Source of the DNA: Diospyros lotus
Taxonomy: Eukaryota; Streptophyta; Magnoliopsida; Ericales; Ebenaceae
Direction of reading: 5' to 3'
NCBI RefSeq assembly: GCF_014633365.1
Contig: NC_068338.1
Span: 25,918,291-25,982,290 of the forward strand
Length of the DNA: 64,000 bases
The stretch's first letter is position 1; each line of letters starts with the position of its first letter. The notes below the pieces were generated by a model. The model was not told where the DNA came from and ran no database searches. It was given only the letters and a program-made list of their open reading frames with translations. The translations under genes were made by a program, and so were the position numbers. This document shows positions 24,207 to 37,000 of this stretch, in pieces.

Positions 24207-24985
24207 TGCCAGCCAACTATAATAAAATAATTATATTGTTAGTCAAACAATAATTATATTTATAATACTTAATTATTGCTCAAAAATATAATTATAATAA
24301 TGATTATAATATTATATTTAAACCAACAATACAGAAATATTGAAATAATACAATACTGTACAAGAAAAAATAAAAGCACAACAATATATAGAGGGATGGT
24401 AAAATCGAGACTTGTGTAACACACAGTTTCCTTAAAACAGATTTACCGTGTCACCGAAAGTGCTAGAGGCTAATTGAGATCTGTTTCTAGGGTACAATGA
24501 TTTACAGACTAAGAAATTAACACAAACTTTAGAATTTAACAACAAACTAGAACACCCTTAAAACTGGAAGAGTATGAAAATTTTTAGAAAATAATCTTAT
24601 TGTGAATTTTGTTGTTATTTTTCATTGAAGTAAGTCCTCTATTTATAGAGGAAGAAGAAGAGAGGAGGAAAAAAGAAAGAAGAAGAAAAGAAGACTATGG
24701 AAAAAGGAGGAGGGCAACTGAGATTGCTCTCATTTCTTAAAAATATAATATAATATATATGCACTGTTGCACATAGTGTACATGTACAGTAATTATATTA
24801 TTGAAATTCAAACAATTGCCTCGCACATAGTACACCTCTTGTTTTTTTCTTTCTTTACTTTTATAATAATACAAAATATATAGTATATTACCCATGTTCT
24901 AAAAATAATTTTTCAATCAATTTTTTATTTATCCATTTATCAATTTTGACATATAAATATATCAAGTATACCAAATTTTCCAGCA
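24207..24985 (-). repeat. 5' LTR of TE1
   Basis: Pairs with 16185-17025. On the minus strand it begins TGCTGG and ends GGCTGGCA. It carries a reversed TATA box at 24639-24648 and so contains the element's promoter. Confidence 0.82.
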
Positions 24986-25335
24986 AGGATCACCTGAGGC
25001 GCATTTGAATTCAAATGGGACAAGATTTGGAAAAGCAACCTACATGATCGATTGAAATGGTTCTTTGGAGTCCAACAAAAACAATGTTGGCTCAGCAAAT
25101 CTTAATTAGACACCATTCTCGAGAATCAATGAGACAATGATGCATCTTGCTTTACAATGCCCAGTGTCAGGAAGAGCATGGTTGGAGCTTCTTCATGCCT
25201 TATCTGACAGGTGGTTGCTCAATGATTTCAAATCATGGACTTAGTTTATGTTAACAATCTCGATTGCCATAGAAGGTTTATCATTTAATGCTTTTACCAC
25301 TTTTGTTACAATTCTAAATGAAACCTTATAATAGC
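24986..25335 (+). pseudogene. LINE C-terminal tail (zf-RVT region), part 3
   Basis: Encodes a FKWDKIWKS-like block and, at about 25120, NETMMHLALQCPVSGRAWLE. This is the zinc-binding reverse-transcriptase-associated motif near the end of plant L1 ORF2. It continues the LINE interrupted at 16184 and shares the copia TSD (AGGAT) at its first bases. Confidence 0.75.
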
Positions 25336-25979
25336 GATAGAGAAATGAAACCTTCTTCATGCCTTGTTTAGCTTTTCTTGTATTTGGGTATTTTGACTTT
25401 GCTTATGTTTCTTCCTTTATCCTCGGTCTTCAGTGTTTCCACCTCCCCATATATATATATATATATATAGTTTTTTATATATAACTTCAAAAGAGAAGAA
25501 TTTTACCCAACCCTTGTTCCCAAGTGAGGTTAACCACTACCTCGCGAGCATTGGTCCTCAAAATTAAAGAGCCTAACTTAATGTTATGTTTTTATTTCTT
25601 ATCTCTATTTTTCTAGCTAACAATTTATTTTATTTTTGGAAAAATTGTAAAGAACACCATTGAAATGTGGTGAAATTACAAGAAACCACCTAGTTTTTGA
25701 TAAATAACAATAACCACCCTGTTATTAAATAAAAGGGTAAAATGATCCATTTATCTCTCATTCTCTCTTATTTCTTGTCTAATTAAAAATAGAAGTTGAA
25801 AAATTAATCGACATCGAATGAAACCTAATGAACCTATGTGATGAACAGACAGAGAAAAGAAGAAGATGAAAAAGATTTGATGGAATCTAGATCTAGGTTC
25901 CGTTAAACCCATACAAGAAAAGAAAAATAAGAATAAATGGGGTCGTCAAACCCATAACACAAGGAAAAAAAAAAAACCA

Positions 25980-26160
25980 ATCTAGTTTTTGATGGAACCC
26001 AATCTAAGTTCAAATTCAAGACAAAAAAAAAAGAAAAAAAGAATTCGACAAAACTCAAGAAATAAAACTAATCTAGTTTTTTATGGAACCCAATCTAAAT
26101 TCAAATCCAAGACAAAAAAAAAAGGAAAAAAGAATTCAACAAAACCCAAGAAATAAAAGT
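25980..26160. repeat. Two-copy 91-bp tandem duplication
   Basis: Copy 1 (25980-26070) and copy 2 (26071-26160) both begin ATCTAGTTTTT.ATGGAACC and continue through CAATCTAA.TTCAAAT.CAAGAC, an A-run and GAATTC.ACAAAAC.CAAG. Confidence 0.85.
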
Positions 26161-28797
26161 AGAAAAAGAATAAGAAGAAGAATGAGGAGAGATCGAGAGA
26201 GAGAGAGAAAGAGACTTAACATTGTCGTCTTTGTCATTGCTACTATTGTCGTTAATTGCCTTCGTCAGCCATTTGAAGAGAAAGAGAGAAACAGATGAGA
26301 GGTTTGAGAATAGAGAGAAATGTTAAAAAAAAAAATAAAGGACAAAGTGTTTAAATATAAAGATATTTTAGTTATTTTTTAATATTTAACAAGATTAATT
26401 AATAGTGAAAAAAAATTCCAACATTACATTAAATTAAACTTCAAGATTTGTCATCATCAAAGATACCTTATGCAATCATGTTAAATCTCAAGAGTACCGC
26501 ATAAAATCTTTCTTTTAATTTTTGTTTATTGAAAACACAACATTACAATATCATGATCTGATAGACGAACAAATGCATCGAAATTTCTATCTATGTGCGA
26601 GTAACAAGCCATTGTGATGCTTACACAACTAACAATAAAACAAATACACTAACAAGGCTTCTCTACCCCCCGGCAAACCCAAAAACCTACCACAAGGCTC
26701 TCCCTTCCACCGTAAACACCGCCGGCGAACCCAATTGTTTGTGATCTGTCATGAAAATTCTCATTACTAAGTCAACCTTACTCCTCAGGACAAGTGTTTG
26801 TTGTTTATTGTTAATTTGTGGAACAGTAGAGGTAGGCCCAACTACAATTTACTATATATATATAAAGACTAATGAAGTGCTTAAGAAAATAATAAACTGA
26901 AAAAAAAGGGGGCCCAAATCACAAAATGGATTCCTGTTTGGGAGCATGAAAGGTTGAAAATCAAGCACACTGACACTGCTCATCATAGCATACGAAGAGA
27001 AAGGCCTAAAATTAGAGAGGAAAAAGAGCCCCAGTTTGTCTCCTGAAAATCCGCAATCCATCATATCTGGTCGATTTGCGCTCTGTTACGTACACTAATT
27101 AAGCTATTTAATTAACCTCTATCACGGTGGATTAAATTACAATATTTGTATATGATACTATACTTGATTATATAGAACGAGCACAAGGGTATATGTTTCA
27201 TATACTAATTATAACTTAAATCGAACATTTTTTAATAAGAGAGAGGTCTTATAGTTACACCTCAAAAATATAATTGTTACGCTAGACGTTCTACCTCCTT
27301 TTTTAATCAGAAGAATGCATGATCAGGAGCTGTGTTGGCACATTATGTATTATTGTTAATTTTATGTGAAGTGATGGTTTGATTTTGTAAATGTGATTAA
27401 ACTCAAGCACATAGGACGAAGACAACATATGGCTTGTCCAACATAATTTGGCAGAACATGAATTTATTATGTTTTTGGAATAACAAGCCATATGTTTTGA
27501 GTTTCTGCCAAATTATAGGTTGGAGACCTCGGTTTAATCTTTATAATGTGAGGGTGTTTCTTAACTAATTAATAACATTATCGTACATAATTATGGTTTT
27601 ATGTTGTTGTAGTTAAATTTTTTTTCTAATTAAAATCATCGTACATAATTAAAAAAGGTAAAAGTGAACCCAAAGTGGATGTTGAGGGAGATACGATATT
27701 AAGCAGGACCCAGTGGAGGGGCAGGGGCATAATCATGATGGATTATTAAGCTTTGTACAGTTGTGGACCAGTGGCCGATTAAAGGCATCCATTGATCATC
27801 GGAGATGAATTATTGTACCATATTATTGTTGTTGTTATCACTTATGTAAAAATAAGTGTAATTTAAATTAAAAGTAATTTGATTGTCTTATTAGTTGATA
27901 AGCTTCCTGTATATTAATGTATGTGCTTTTTAAGACAATGATGCTTTACACACATGTTGGTTCATTAATTAACTTTTGTGAAGGGATTTACATATTCACT
28001 TTCCATGCAACAGTAGTAGTTGTTACTTTGGACGTACAGCACTGCGACAAATTCTCAAAATTCAGAGTTATTATGGCTGACAAAAGTGCAACAATAACCT
28101 TAGTTTTTCTTGAAATTTACGAGTAAAAACAATCTCTTTTTTTTTTTTTCTTTTAAAATGTGATATACAAATCTTTTGTTTTTATTTTTCTTCTTTACTT
28201 TCTTTTGCTACGTAACATTATATTGAAGAGAAATAACTAATGTTACAAGTTCAAAGATCTTTAGGTTGTAAATTCAATAATTTAATAAAAAATGAGTGAT
28301 TAGTAAGCAATTCCAATAATTAAATACGAGATGACTAATAAGGAACCCATTAATACATATCAAATGATGATGATAAGTAAAAAAGTAACAAATTTCAACA
28401 ATAATAATAATGAACTAAGTCGTTACAAAATAAATTTAGATCATTAATATGACCAAAAAACCCAAGTAAGGCTAATAATAATCAAAAAAAGATAGAGCTT
28501 TTACTCCAAATAATAACTTCTTTTTTTTTTTGCTAAATATAAAACAATCTAATAAGGATGAATCATATTTGTGAAGCTATTATGTATTATATGAATTCCC
28601 ATTAAAGGAATAGTAAAAACCACTCAACTAAAAAAAAATACTTAATTTCATTCAAAGGAGATGCTGGACATAAGGGATCCTACAACGACTTCAACTTCTT
28701 GAGATCGTATAAATTACAGGAAACAAAGGGTCACTAAAGGGGTATTGAGTAGAAGTTGAACTGATTAACCAAACTCCACCATCTGCCTAATTAAAAG

Positions 28798-28800
<3 letters not shown>

Positions 28801-28844
<44 letters not shown>
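28801..28844. repeat. (ATA)n trinucleotide microsatellite
   Basis: About 44 bp of uninterrupted ATA repeat, likely length-variable between individuals. Confidence 0.95.
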
Positions 28845-30101
28845 CAATAAATTAAAGAATTCATCATGAACTAAAGTTAAGGTTTATGTTGGGTCCTTAC
28901 ATGGTTCTATTTTCTTCTTGAATTGCTTTTTAGGTATTGACTAATTGCTTCTTCCCCTCTTTTCTTATTTGAGGAATTGTTGCAATATTGTCAACTTGGA
29001 AGAAATTTGTACATTGTGTGGGTGTCATTCCATAATAGCTGCTCCAACTTACATTAGTAAACATAATTAATTAATTAAATAACCAAAGCATACATTAAAT
29101 ATATGTGTTATGAGTACCCATTCTAGGATTCTCTTTAATACTGTAAACCCTAGTTTTGCTTGTCATTGTCGAAGCCCCCACCACTGCTCTCTCTCTCTCT
29201 CTCTCTCAATAAAGCAAAGGCTAATGGTAGAGAATAAAAAAGATAAAAAGAGTTTTTCTATCCTGTGTTTTAGGGTATATAATAAAATGTAATAAATGTA
29301 TTCTATTTATTATAAAATAAATAAATTATATATAATAAACCCTAATCCCTAAATATATTTGTTATAATAAATCCTAAACCCTAAATCTTAAAATATAATA
29401 AGTATATTTTATTTTCAAATAATAAAATAGATTTGTTATATCCCATTTTTAGGTTTATTTATTTTTGATTGGTTTGTGTTTAAAAACAAATATATTTCTT
29501 ATTTAAAACTAATCAAAAAATAATTGAAGGTAAAAAACGAGATATAATAAATGTACTTTATATGAAATAAAGTCTATTTGTCATATTATTTCTCTTTTAT
29601 GTTGGGTCAAATTTTTGTCCTACTATATGATATTCTACATTTGGCTATGAAAGAGGCCAATAGCCCCACGGATGTAGTAATTCTTAGATTTTGCAAATAA
29701 AATCTTTATGTTCTAACAAAATAAAAAAAAAATATTTATTTCAGTTTATCATGCATGTGTGGTTAAGACAAGGAATTAATAAAAAAAAAAAATCAACAGA
29801 GGTATTGTTAATAATGTACCCAAAAGACAAAAACAAACCACCTCTTACAAAAATCAACCTCAAGTAGCGAAGCTTTTCCCACATAATGCCTAAATAAAAC
29901 CATATATACGGGGAGAGACTTATTCATAAACTGCCATAACATGGGCTGAATTGCAAACAGCTACCATGTAGAAAGGATCCATGGAGTTTTGCCTTCATTT
30001 GAATGGCTAAAGCCATCACCCTCTCTCCTTAACCATCATCGTCATCCTTATCTTCATCTTCTTCCACTGTAACTCAACAAGCAATTCAGATCACAAACAC
30101 C

Positions 30102-32333
30102 ATGAGGTTCCTCGAACTTCCTCTCTGCTACCGCGAACAACATGAACATTTTCCCCATGAAGTAACTCAATGTCTGCCTCTTTTAAGCAGGCTCTCGGAG
30201 GAAAAACCACCCAAAGATGGGGAAGATTCTGGGCTGCAGAAGGAGAATTTTGGGGTTAAGGAAGAGAAGATGGAGAGTGTTAACGTGGCGTTAAACATTG
30301 GATTGCCTAGTACTGGAGATCTTCATACTGATGAGATTAGGAGCATCAAGGAAGAGAAATCAGAGACTTACAGAAGCTCTGAGGAGCAGGGTTTCAATAT
30401 GGAGAGTAGGTTTTGGATCCCAACACCGTCACAGATCCTCATCGGCCCGATGCAGTTTTCTTGTTTCATATGCAGCAAGACCTTCAATAGGTATAACAAC
30501 ATGCAGGTTAGTAATCAGTTCTACTAACCAGCTGACTGTGATGCTTATCCATGATTAGGGATTGTTTTAGCTTCCTTTTTTCATGATTAAGGAAAGGTTA
30601 AGATCGATGCCAGACTATTACTTCCTAACTACCCCATTAATAATCTTTCTGGAATTTAGTTCAAATTAAAGATATGGCTGATGCATATAATCTTTTTTCC
30701 TGAATTGCTCTCCTCTCTTAGCTAGAACAATTAAATAATAAAGTGGGCCGATTTTTTCCTCTATATTATGGCTTTTAGATCGAGTGAGATACTATAGCCT
30801 AGGGCAACAAAAAGGATGGGGAAATTGAGCCTGCTAAGCGGATGAATTCAGGGAAATTGGGCTTGCTAACAAAAAATAAGGTGAAGAAGGAAAAAACAAA
30901 TTAAAGATTACGAGTTGTACAAATTCCAATTTGGTCAGCCGCTGCAATATCAGTCCGTAACATCATTTAATTAAGAAGAATGTTTTTTTTTTTCTTCCTT
31001 TCGTATAAAGAACAGCATTAGCCTTTCCAAGGATGTCAGTATTGTACAAGCCTTTGATGTAAAATTAATTTTCATATATAAGGTATATATGTACTTTCAG
31101 AAATTGTTGTTGATATATAAATAACAATCAGTCATTACTGATCGTTACTGACTTGATTATGTTGCCGGTAACGAGTTTTTGTCTCTTATGTCCCAAATCT
31201 CTGGTCTCTCTTTCTTTTTTTCTTTCTTTTCTTTTTTCTACCTAGTCTTTCTAATTTCTCTTTGTTCACAACTGACCAAAAATTCTTTCTTTTGATATTG
31301 ACATTCTCACTTTTTTCAATAATTTCGTATAAGATCCTGGCTTTGGCCCTATTATTTTTGGCAATTTTGATTATCAGTTTCCTAACTATTGCACCGGTAA
31401 TTCCCTTTACTAAATCATATATACCTATCAAAGAAAAACTCACCTAAAGATACAGCTTGGCAATGCAAATTAATACAGATCTAGAGAATTAAGAGGAAGA
31501 GGAGGCCGCAGGTGATAACTTGTAACTCCACCTTTTGATTTCCTTACTTCTAGCAGACTGGAAATTACCTCTAAGACATGTCCTACTTCCTCTCTTTTCT
31601 TTTTTCTCTTTTGAGTTCTTTTTTTCTTTTTCCTTTTTTTGGGGCAAATTTCTCATTGATATGGGACAATTTTTGTTGTTTGGACCTACTTATATGGGGC
31701 ATAAGTTGTATGGAAAATCTAAGGCTTAATCTAGGATCATCAAAGGCATCGATATATAAATCACGTACCAACACTCTTGGCATCAAAGATTGACATTTTG
31801 CACAAGTTTACTGATACTATACGTATATATATATATATATGTATGTATATCTTATGCAACACAAATGCATGTCCATATATATATTTTTGCCACAGATGCA
31901 TATGTGGGGGCACGGATCCGAATACAGGAAAGGACCAGAATCACTTAGAGGAACACAGCCAGCAGCAATGCTGAGGCTGCCTTGCTACTGCTGTGCCCAA
32001 GGCTGCAAGAATAACATCAACCATCCGCGAGCGAAGCCGTTGAAGGATTTCAGGACCCTTCAAACCCACTACAAGAGAAAGCATGGCACAAAGCCATTTA
32101 TGTGCAGGAAATGTATGAAGACATTTGCAGTCAAAGGGGATTGGAGGACACATGAGAAGAATTGTGGGAAGCTCTGGTACTGCATCTGTGGCTCTGACTT
32201 TAAACACAAGAGATCTCTCAAGGATCACATAAGGTCTTTCGGAAAGGGACACTTTCCACACCCTTCTCTTGAAGGGTTTGAGGATGAGAAGGGGTGCATC
32301 ACTGGCTCTGAAGATGAAAATATTGCTCGCTAG
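30102..32333 (+). CDS. WIP-domain C2H2 zinc-finger transcription factor (DOT5/WIP6-like)
   Basis: Two exons, 30102-30506 and 31896-32333, joined in phase 0 across a 1389-bp GT-AG intron, give 280 residues. The N-terminal half is variable and acidic. The conserved WIP domain starts with [18 protein letters not shown] (about residues 105-122). Four zinc fingers follow: the first ([19 protein letters not shown]) spans the splice site, which sits after the Gln codon of NNMQ as in other WIP genes. The second covers CYCCAQGC, the third has CRKCMKTF then THEKNC, and the fourth is [19 protein letters not shown] proteins are nuclear plant-specific regulators of organ and vascular patterning. [10 protein letters not shown] and [10 protein letters not shown] suggest the DOT5/WIP6 branch, from memory only. 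A 9-codon upstream ORF at 29981-30010 may dampen translation. No defects are seen. Confidence 0.93.
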
Positions 32334-34034
32334 CTAGCTAGCTAGTATTATTCCCTAGAAGCAGTTCATGGGGGTTTCGAGTTCATGGGGGTTTCGAGTT
32401 TTCGATGAAGTTGATCAGTAGACGTGGTACAAGTTATATAGGAGCTTTATTAGGCTTGTCCAAGCTCGTGCTCAGTAACAAAAAATTCTCAGACATGTCA
32501 ATCACATTAGTCACCGACCCAAACCTTTTATAACTTGGTTAAGATAAAGTGCAGTCGCTGATGCTGTCCATTGGAGGGTGGTTTGCTATGGAGCACTTGC
32601 TGAGCGATGAGCAATAAACATATAATTAATAGTAGTTAATTTAGGCTGTAATCTTCAGTTGGAGTGGATTTCAACTAATAATTGAGGTGATTACCTTGAG
32701 GTAGTGAAGCAGATGAATTTTCTCTTCCTGTTCAAGCTTTAATTTGATCTCTGCTATGGAGAAAATTTGTCTGCTTCATAGCTGATTGGAAATCTTGAAT
32801 GATTGATTGTAAGGATATATATAGTATTGTCTTTGGACATTAATTAATTACCCTATCTTTTCCATGTTCTAATCGGGCTTACAGCCAATATATCTTGATG
32901 ATCTTTACACACCTATGTACATCCTTAATTTTGGCATCGTTTTGGGTGTTAATTGTGTTTCAGCCTTGCCCTTGCTTAGAGTTCGACACAACTTTCTGGT
33001 TAATTATTAGATAATACGATTGAAAAGAAATTAATGAGCTGGTATTGTTTTCGCTTCTAATAATTTAAGTCGAATTCTGTGAATACAATATTCCTCTGGA
33101 TTAATATGGTTGGCCATGACACTTACAAAATCATTTCTTTCATACATACGCGCAATAATTTTAATTCTTAGACACCAAATGTCCGATGCGGGTGTTGACA
33201 GGAATATTAGAGGTTGAGATGTCAATTAGCTGGCCTATTTGGCCCTGCTAAAATGGTCCCACTGGAGTAAGGCCAACCTTGGCCTACTGGCTACGTACTG
33301 CCGGCAACGGGGGCATAGGTCCTGACAAGCTCCCTTGAGGTCACTTCACACTTGCTATCAGAGATGACTCAGTTCAAGCTCGAACCCGGGTCTAGAAATT
33401 GACTAAATTCAGCCTCAGCTCAGCTCAGCTCGAATTTATTCAATTATACCTCTAAGTCAAATAGAATAAAATATGGTATAGAGACAATCTTATAGCATTT
33501 AATTACCACAACATTTCTTAATTTTATTCAGTAATATTTTAAAATATTCTTTAATTTTCTCCAAATTATCAATTAAAAGCGACATTATTACTTACATTAT
33601 CTTTACGTCTATTCAATATTTTAGCTAGCTCTTCGCTTTCATGCACCCGCTCAGTCTCACTCTCCACTTATCACAACTTGACATCATATCTTCAAAAAAT
33701 TTTAATTCGTTGCTAAATATCTTATCCTGTATTTTGGTTTCATGATAATGTTTATGCACGCCCGTACATATGAACTCACCAGCAGCAGGGTATGGATACG
33801 CCAGATGGCAGGAGTCCAGAGCGTGAAACAAGAGTGGAAGGACACGTGGCAGGCATGTAGACCCGCGGGAACACACCCGCTGCATGAAGAAGCTGAGTGC
33901 GTGTCGGTTCGGTTCGCTGCCTCCGCCGCCTTGCAATCTAAAACCAGCAGCCCCCTCGCCTCCGCTTTTTCGCCGTGTTGCTCTCTCAATCTTCGCTTTA
34001 AGGATTCGGAGGCTCAAGAAGCTGAAGTTCAAAG
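32334..34034. other. Intergenic region and presumed PARP3 promoter/5' UTR
   Basis: Starts with a short (CTAG)n palindromic run at 32329-32345 and a direct duplication of TTCATGGGGGTTTCGAG near 32369-32399. No gene is recognised. The GC-richer, sense-like stretch from about 33880 to 34034 is probably PARP3 5' UTR. The frames that run both ways through it are not supported. Confidence 0.55.
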
Positions 34035-37000
34035 ATGAAGGTCTGTTAGTTTACATTGATTTTTTGACCTAGGATTTAGGCGAATCGAAAGAGGGAAAGA
34101 GGACGGCATTAGAGAATCGTTCCTAATTTTGTTTGAATTAAGGTACATGAAACGAGGTCTCACGCGCACTCAGCCGGCGAAGAAGAGAAGGTGGCGGCGA
34201 GGAAGCAGAAGGCGGACGGCAAGGCGCACGAGGCGGAGCAATCGCCGAAGAAGGCGAAGCCGGAAGGCGACAACGGCCATCCCGACGGAGCGGCTGCCGG
34301 CCATGTCGCCATGGAGTTCAGAAAGTTCTGTAAGGCCACGAGTGAACAACTCTCGGTTCAGCAAATGCGCGAGATCCTGGAGGCCAACGACCAGGACATT
34401 TCCGGCTCCGATGATGCCGTCGTTTCGAGATGGTTAGTTCCAATCAGCTTGTGCTGAAAAAGCGTAATAACGCGTCTGGAGTTGCTTCTTTTAATTGAGA
34501 TTAACTGTTTCTTTATTCGAAGCTGTCAGCGTTTGGAATTAGTCGATCGAAATTCGTTAACCTGTAGTGAAACAATAAACATGAGACTAAAGAAAAAAAC
34601 ATAACGAAACGAAGAATAAAAAGCACACAAGAGAATTTTTATGTGATTCAATCAGAATAATGTCTAGTCCACAACTGTTCTCTGGTAATTCCGACAGAAT
34701 AACAGTATATTATTGTTCATGTCCATATAATGATTTTCGACCCCTATTTATAGTGTGGGGCATTTACAATTTGAATGAATTCTAAATATGGAAGGATTTT
34801 TCTCAGTGGATGACATTTCTTTATCGTCGAATTATCAGGACCAAACGTCGTGATTTTTGGGGATTTGATTTGCCTCAGATAAGGTAGGTGGATATCACCT
34901 CCAATTCCAATTATTTCGTGATTCTTTCGTTATGTGACCTAAACGGTTCGGCCAATAAGTTGAAAGCATCGCTGGGAGCTCGTTTGGTTCCGTGGTCTGA
35001 GCTTAAGTTTTAGTGATGTGTGACCTTGCTCTGACGATCTTGGCCTTGGGCCCATTAAGTTTTGGGAGATTGGATCGACCTGTTAGGTTGAGTCAAGCCC
35101 GCTTAACTCTATCCGAAAAGCACCCATAACATTAGCCCCCCCCCCCCCAGGCTCTCAGTGCGATCTGCGAACTGAAAGCTGACAATGGTTGATTGATGCA
35201 ATAGATCTATCTAGTTGCCCTCTCATCCTTTCGTCTAATCAGTTTGGGCTGCACTATTCCGAATATAAGTTAAGATAGACTCAAAGAATTCCCTAGCTCA
35301 CAACTAGCAAGCTTGAAACAGCGCATCATTGATGGACGTAATAATTAACAATCAAGATATGTGTCCAGTAGTTTACGAGCAACCATACTTAGGCAAATCA
35401 AGGCAAACCTCAGTTAACACGTCCTGACATTCAATCGTAATGGCAAAACAGTACTAATTCATTGACGAGATGATAATCAAATCGAACCAAGTCTCAATTA
35501 ATACGTCATAATGAGATAATATTTGGATCATATTGAAAACCTTGTCAAGATATTTGTCTAGGTAAATCGCACTACGATCTCAGCTAACATACCATGGCTC
35601 CCATTTAACTGACTTGCATCGCCAAACTATATGTCTAGATAGATTGCACTGCAATCTCAGCTAACATACCATGGCTCCCATTTAACTAACTTGCATTGCC
35701 AAGCTATATGTCCAGATCGATCATAGGCTGATCCCAACTAACATACCATGGTTTTTTACAAGTTTAACGAGTCGAGAGGGAACACCTAGGTAGGTCACAG
35801 ACTATGACTTGAGTCAAGATAAACAAATCCCAACTAGTGAACCCTTAGCTCGAAATCATTAATGGAAGTGGTTGCTCATTAGGTACCAAACCATGACATT
35901 AGGTCAAGATGAATGGTTCTCATCTCACAAAACACGACCTAAGAAATGATCAAGATGAATGCTCAGTTAAGCCGCAAACCATAGTACAGTAGCTAAGATG
36001 AATGGGCCTTAGCTCGCAAACTATGGTCTGGGGGAGGACCAAGATGAATGCTCAGTTAAACAGCAAACCATAGCACAGTGGCTAAGATAAATGAGCCCCA
36101 GCTCGCAAACCATGGTATCTCTACTCCCAATTTTAAGGACATTCAATCGAATATCAACAAGAATAAAGTGTAATAAGCTTGCTGATTAGTCTGTTGCACC
36201 ACATAGTCCCTCAACCGACCTCTTTTAATCAGGTTCTCAATTGCGTCCCTCAAAGCCCAACACTAAGAGGTGTCATGACCCACCTCGTTATGGTATGCAC
36301 AGAATTTCTTCTTGTTTCTAAATTTGTTGGGAGTTCTTATCGGGTTAGGCCTCCCGAAATCCTCCCTATTTCTCTCATGGCGAAGATCCTCTCTTGGGGA
36401 TTTGACAGGGCACTGTAGCTATCAAAGCGACCTTTTCGCAGAGGTCGCTCCTCCCTTTTCGCTCTTCGAGTTGGCTTGGAGACCTGATCGCTCAAGCATT
36501 CTCCCTGAGCTTCTCTTCCATTGTTTTCATTATTCCTTTTTTTTTTGTTCTAGCTGGAGCTCCCAGCCTCTTCTTTTTGCCCAGCGGTCTTCTTCAAGCC
36601 AAACGCCTCCTCTCACCGGATCTTCTTGGCAGCTCGTTCATAAAATTCTCCTGAATCTTTAACAGGAAACCTGTAGATGCTCTCATTATGGGTGTCAACG
36701 ATTCGAATTAGTCTAGTTCCATAAGAATCCAGTAACCGAACTATTTTTAACGATTCCAAAAAAATAAGAACTATAACCGAACCATTACATATATAAAACC
36801 AAACCATGACCAATCTGTCACACCGGACCGATTTCAGTTCTATCCAATTAACATTTAGTTTCTAAATATTTTTGCAAAATATGAAATTATAAACAAATTT
36901 GTTAATTAAAATAAACACATAACTTCATTAATGCTTCAACTCTTGAAGTAAAAATAGAACAAAATAATTCATAGACTACCTCATCAAATGAGATTACATC

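Larger units (their letters stand above)
16185..24985 (-). mobile_element. Copia-type LTR retrotransposon (TE1), nested and broken
   Basis: The 5' LTR is 24207-24985 and the 3' LTR is 16185-17025. They share colinear text, for example GGGTACAATG and AACTGGAAGAGTATGAAAAT, and a reversed TATA box (CTATTTATAG) at 24639 and 16616. A purine-rich tract reads GTGGGGGAT on the minus strand next to the 3' LTR. The TSD is AGTAT (16180-16184) against AGGAT (24986-24990). Coding order along the minus strand is gag, CCHC knuckle, protease remnant, [truncated second copia], integrase, RT, [hAT MITE], RNase H, which is the copia order. The conserved 3' leader after RNase H also carries a solo LTR. The element sits in the LINE. 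Confidence 0.88.
25336..30101. other. AT-rich intergenic region upstream of the WIP gene
   Basis: No gene is recognised. It contains a (TA)n run at 25450-25470, a 91-bp tandem duplication at 25980-26160, an odd pair of inverted repeats at 27427-27520, and a long (ATA)n microsatellite at 28801-28844. Short frames here are low-complexity. A possible short upstream ORF of the WIP gene, starting at 29981 and ending TAA at 30010, lies in its presumed 5' UTR. Confidence 0.5.

Noticed and set aside
25640..26460. Possible Mutator-like element
   Set aside because: I looked for long terminal inverted repeats and a 9-bp TSD and found neither. Only an internal tandem duplication is clear.
28801..28844. 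CRISPR-like regular repeat
   Set aside because: A simple trinucleotide microsatellite in a plant genome; no spacers.
31186..31793. Several short frames in the WIP intron
   Set aside because: Low-complexity T-rich sequence inside a clear GT-AG intron.
34129..34437. A 102-codon Arg-rich frame at the start of PARP3
   Set aside because: It is another frame of PARP3 exon 2. The correct frame gives the PARP3 N-terminus and joins to exon 3.
35132..36600. Possible pol region of the gypsy element
   Set aside because: No RT, RNase H or integrase motif in any frame; it is tandem-repeat sequence instead.
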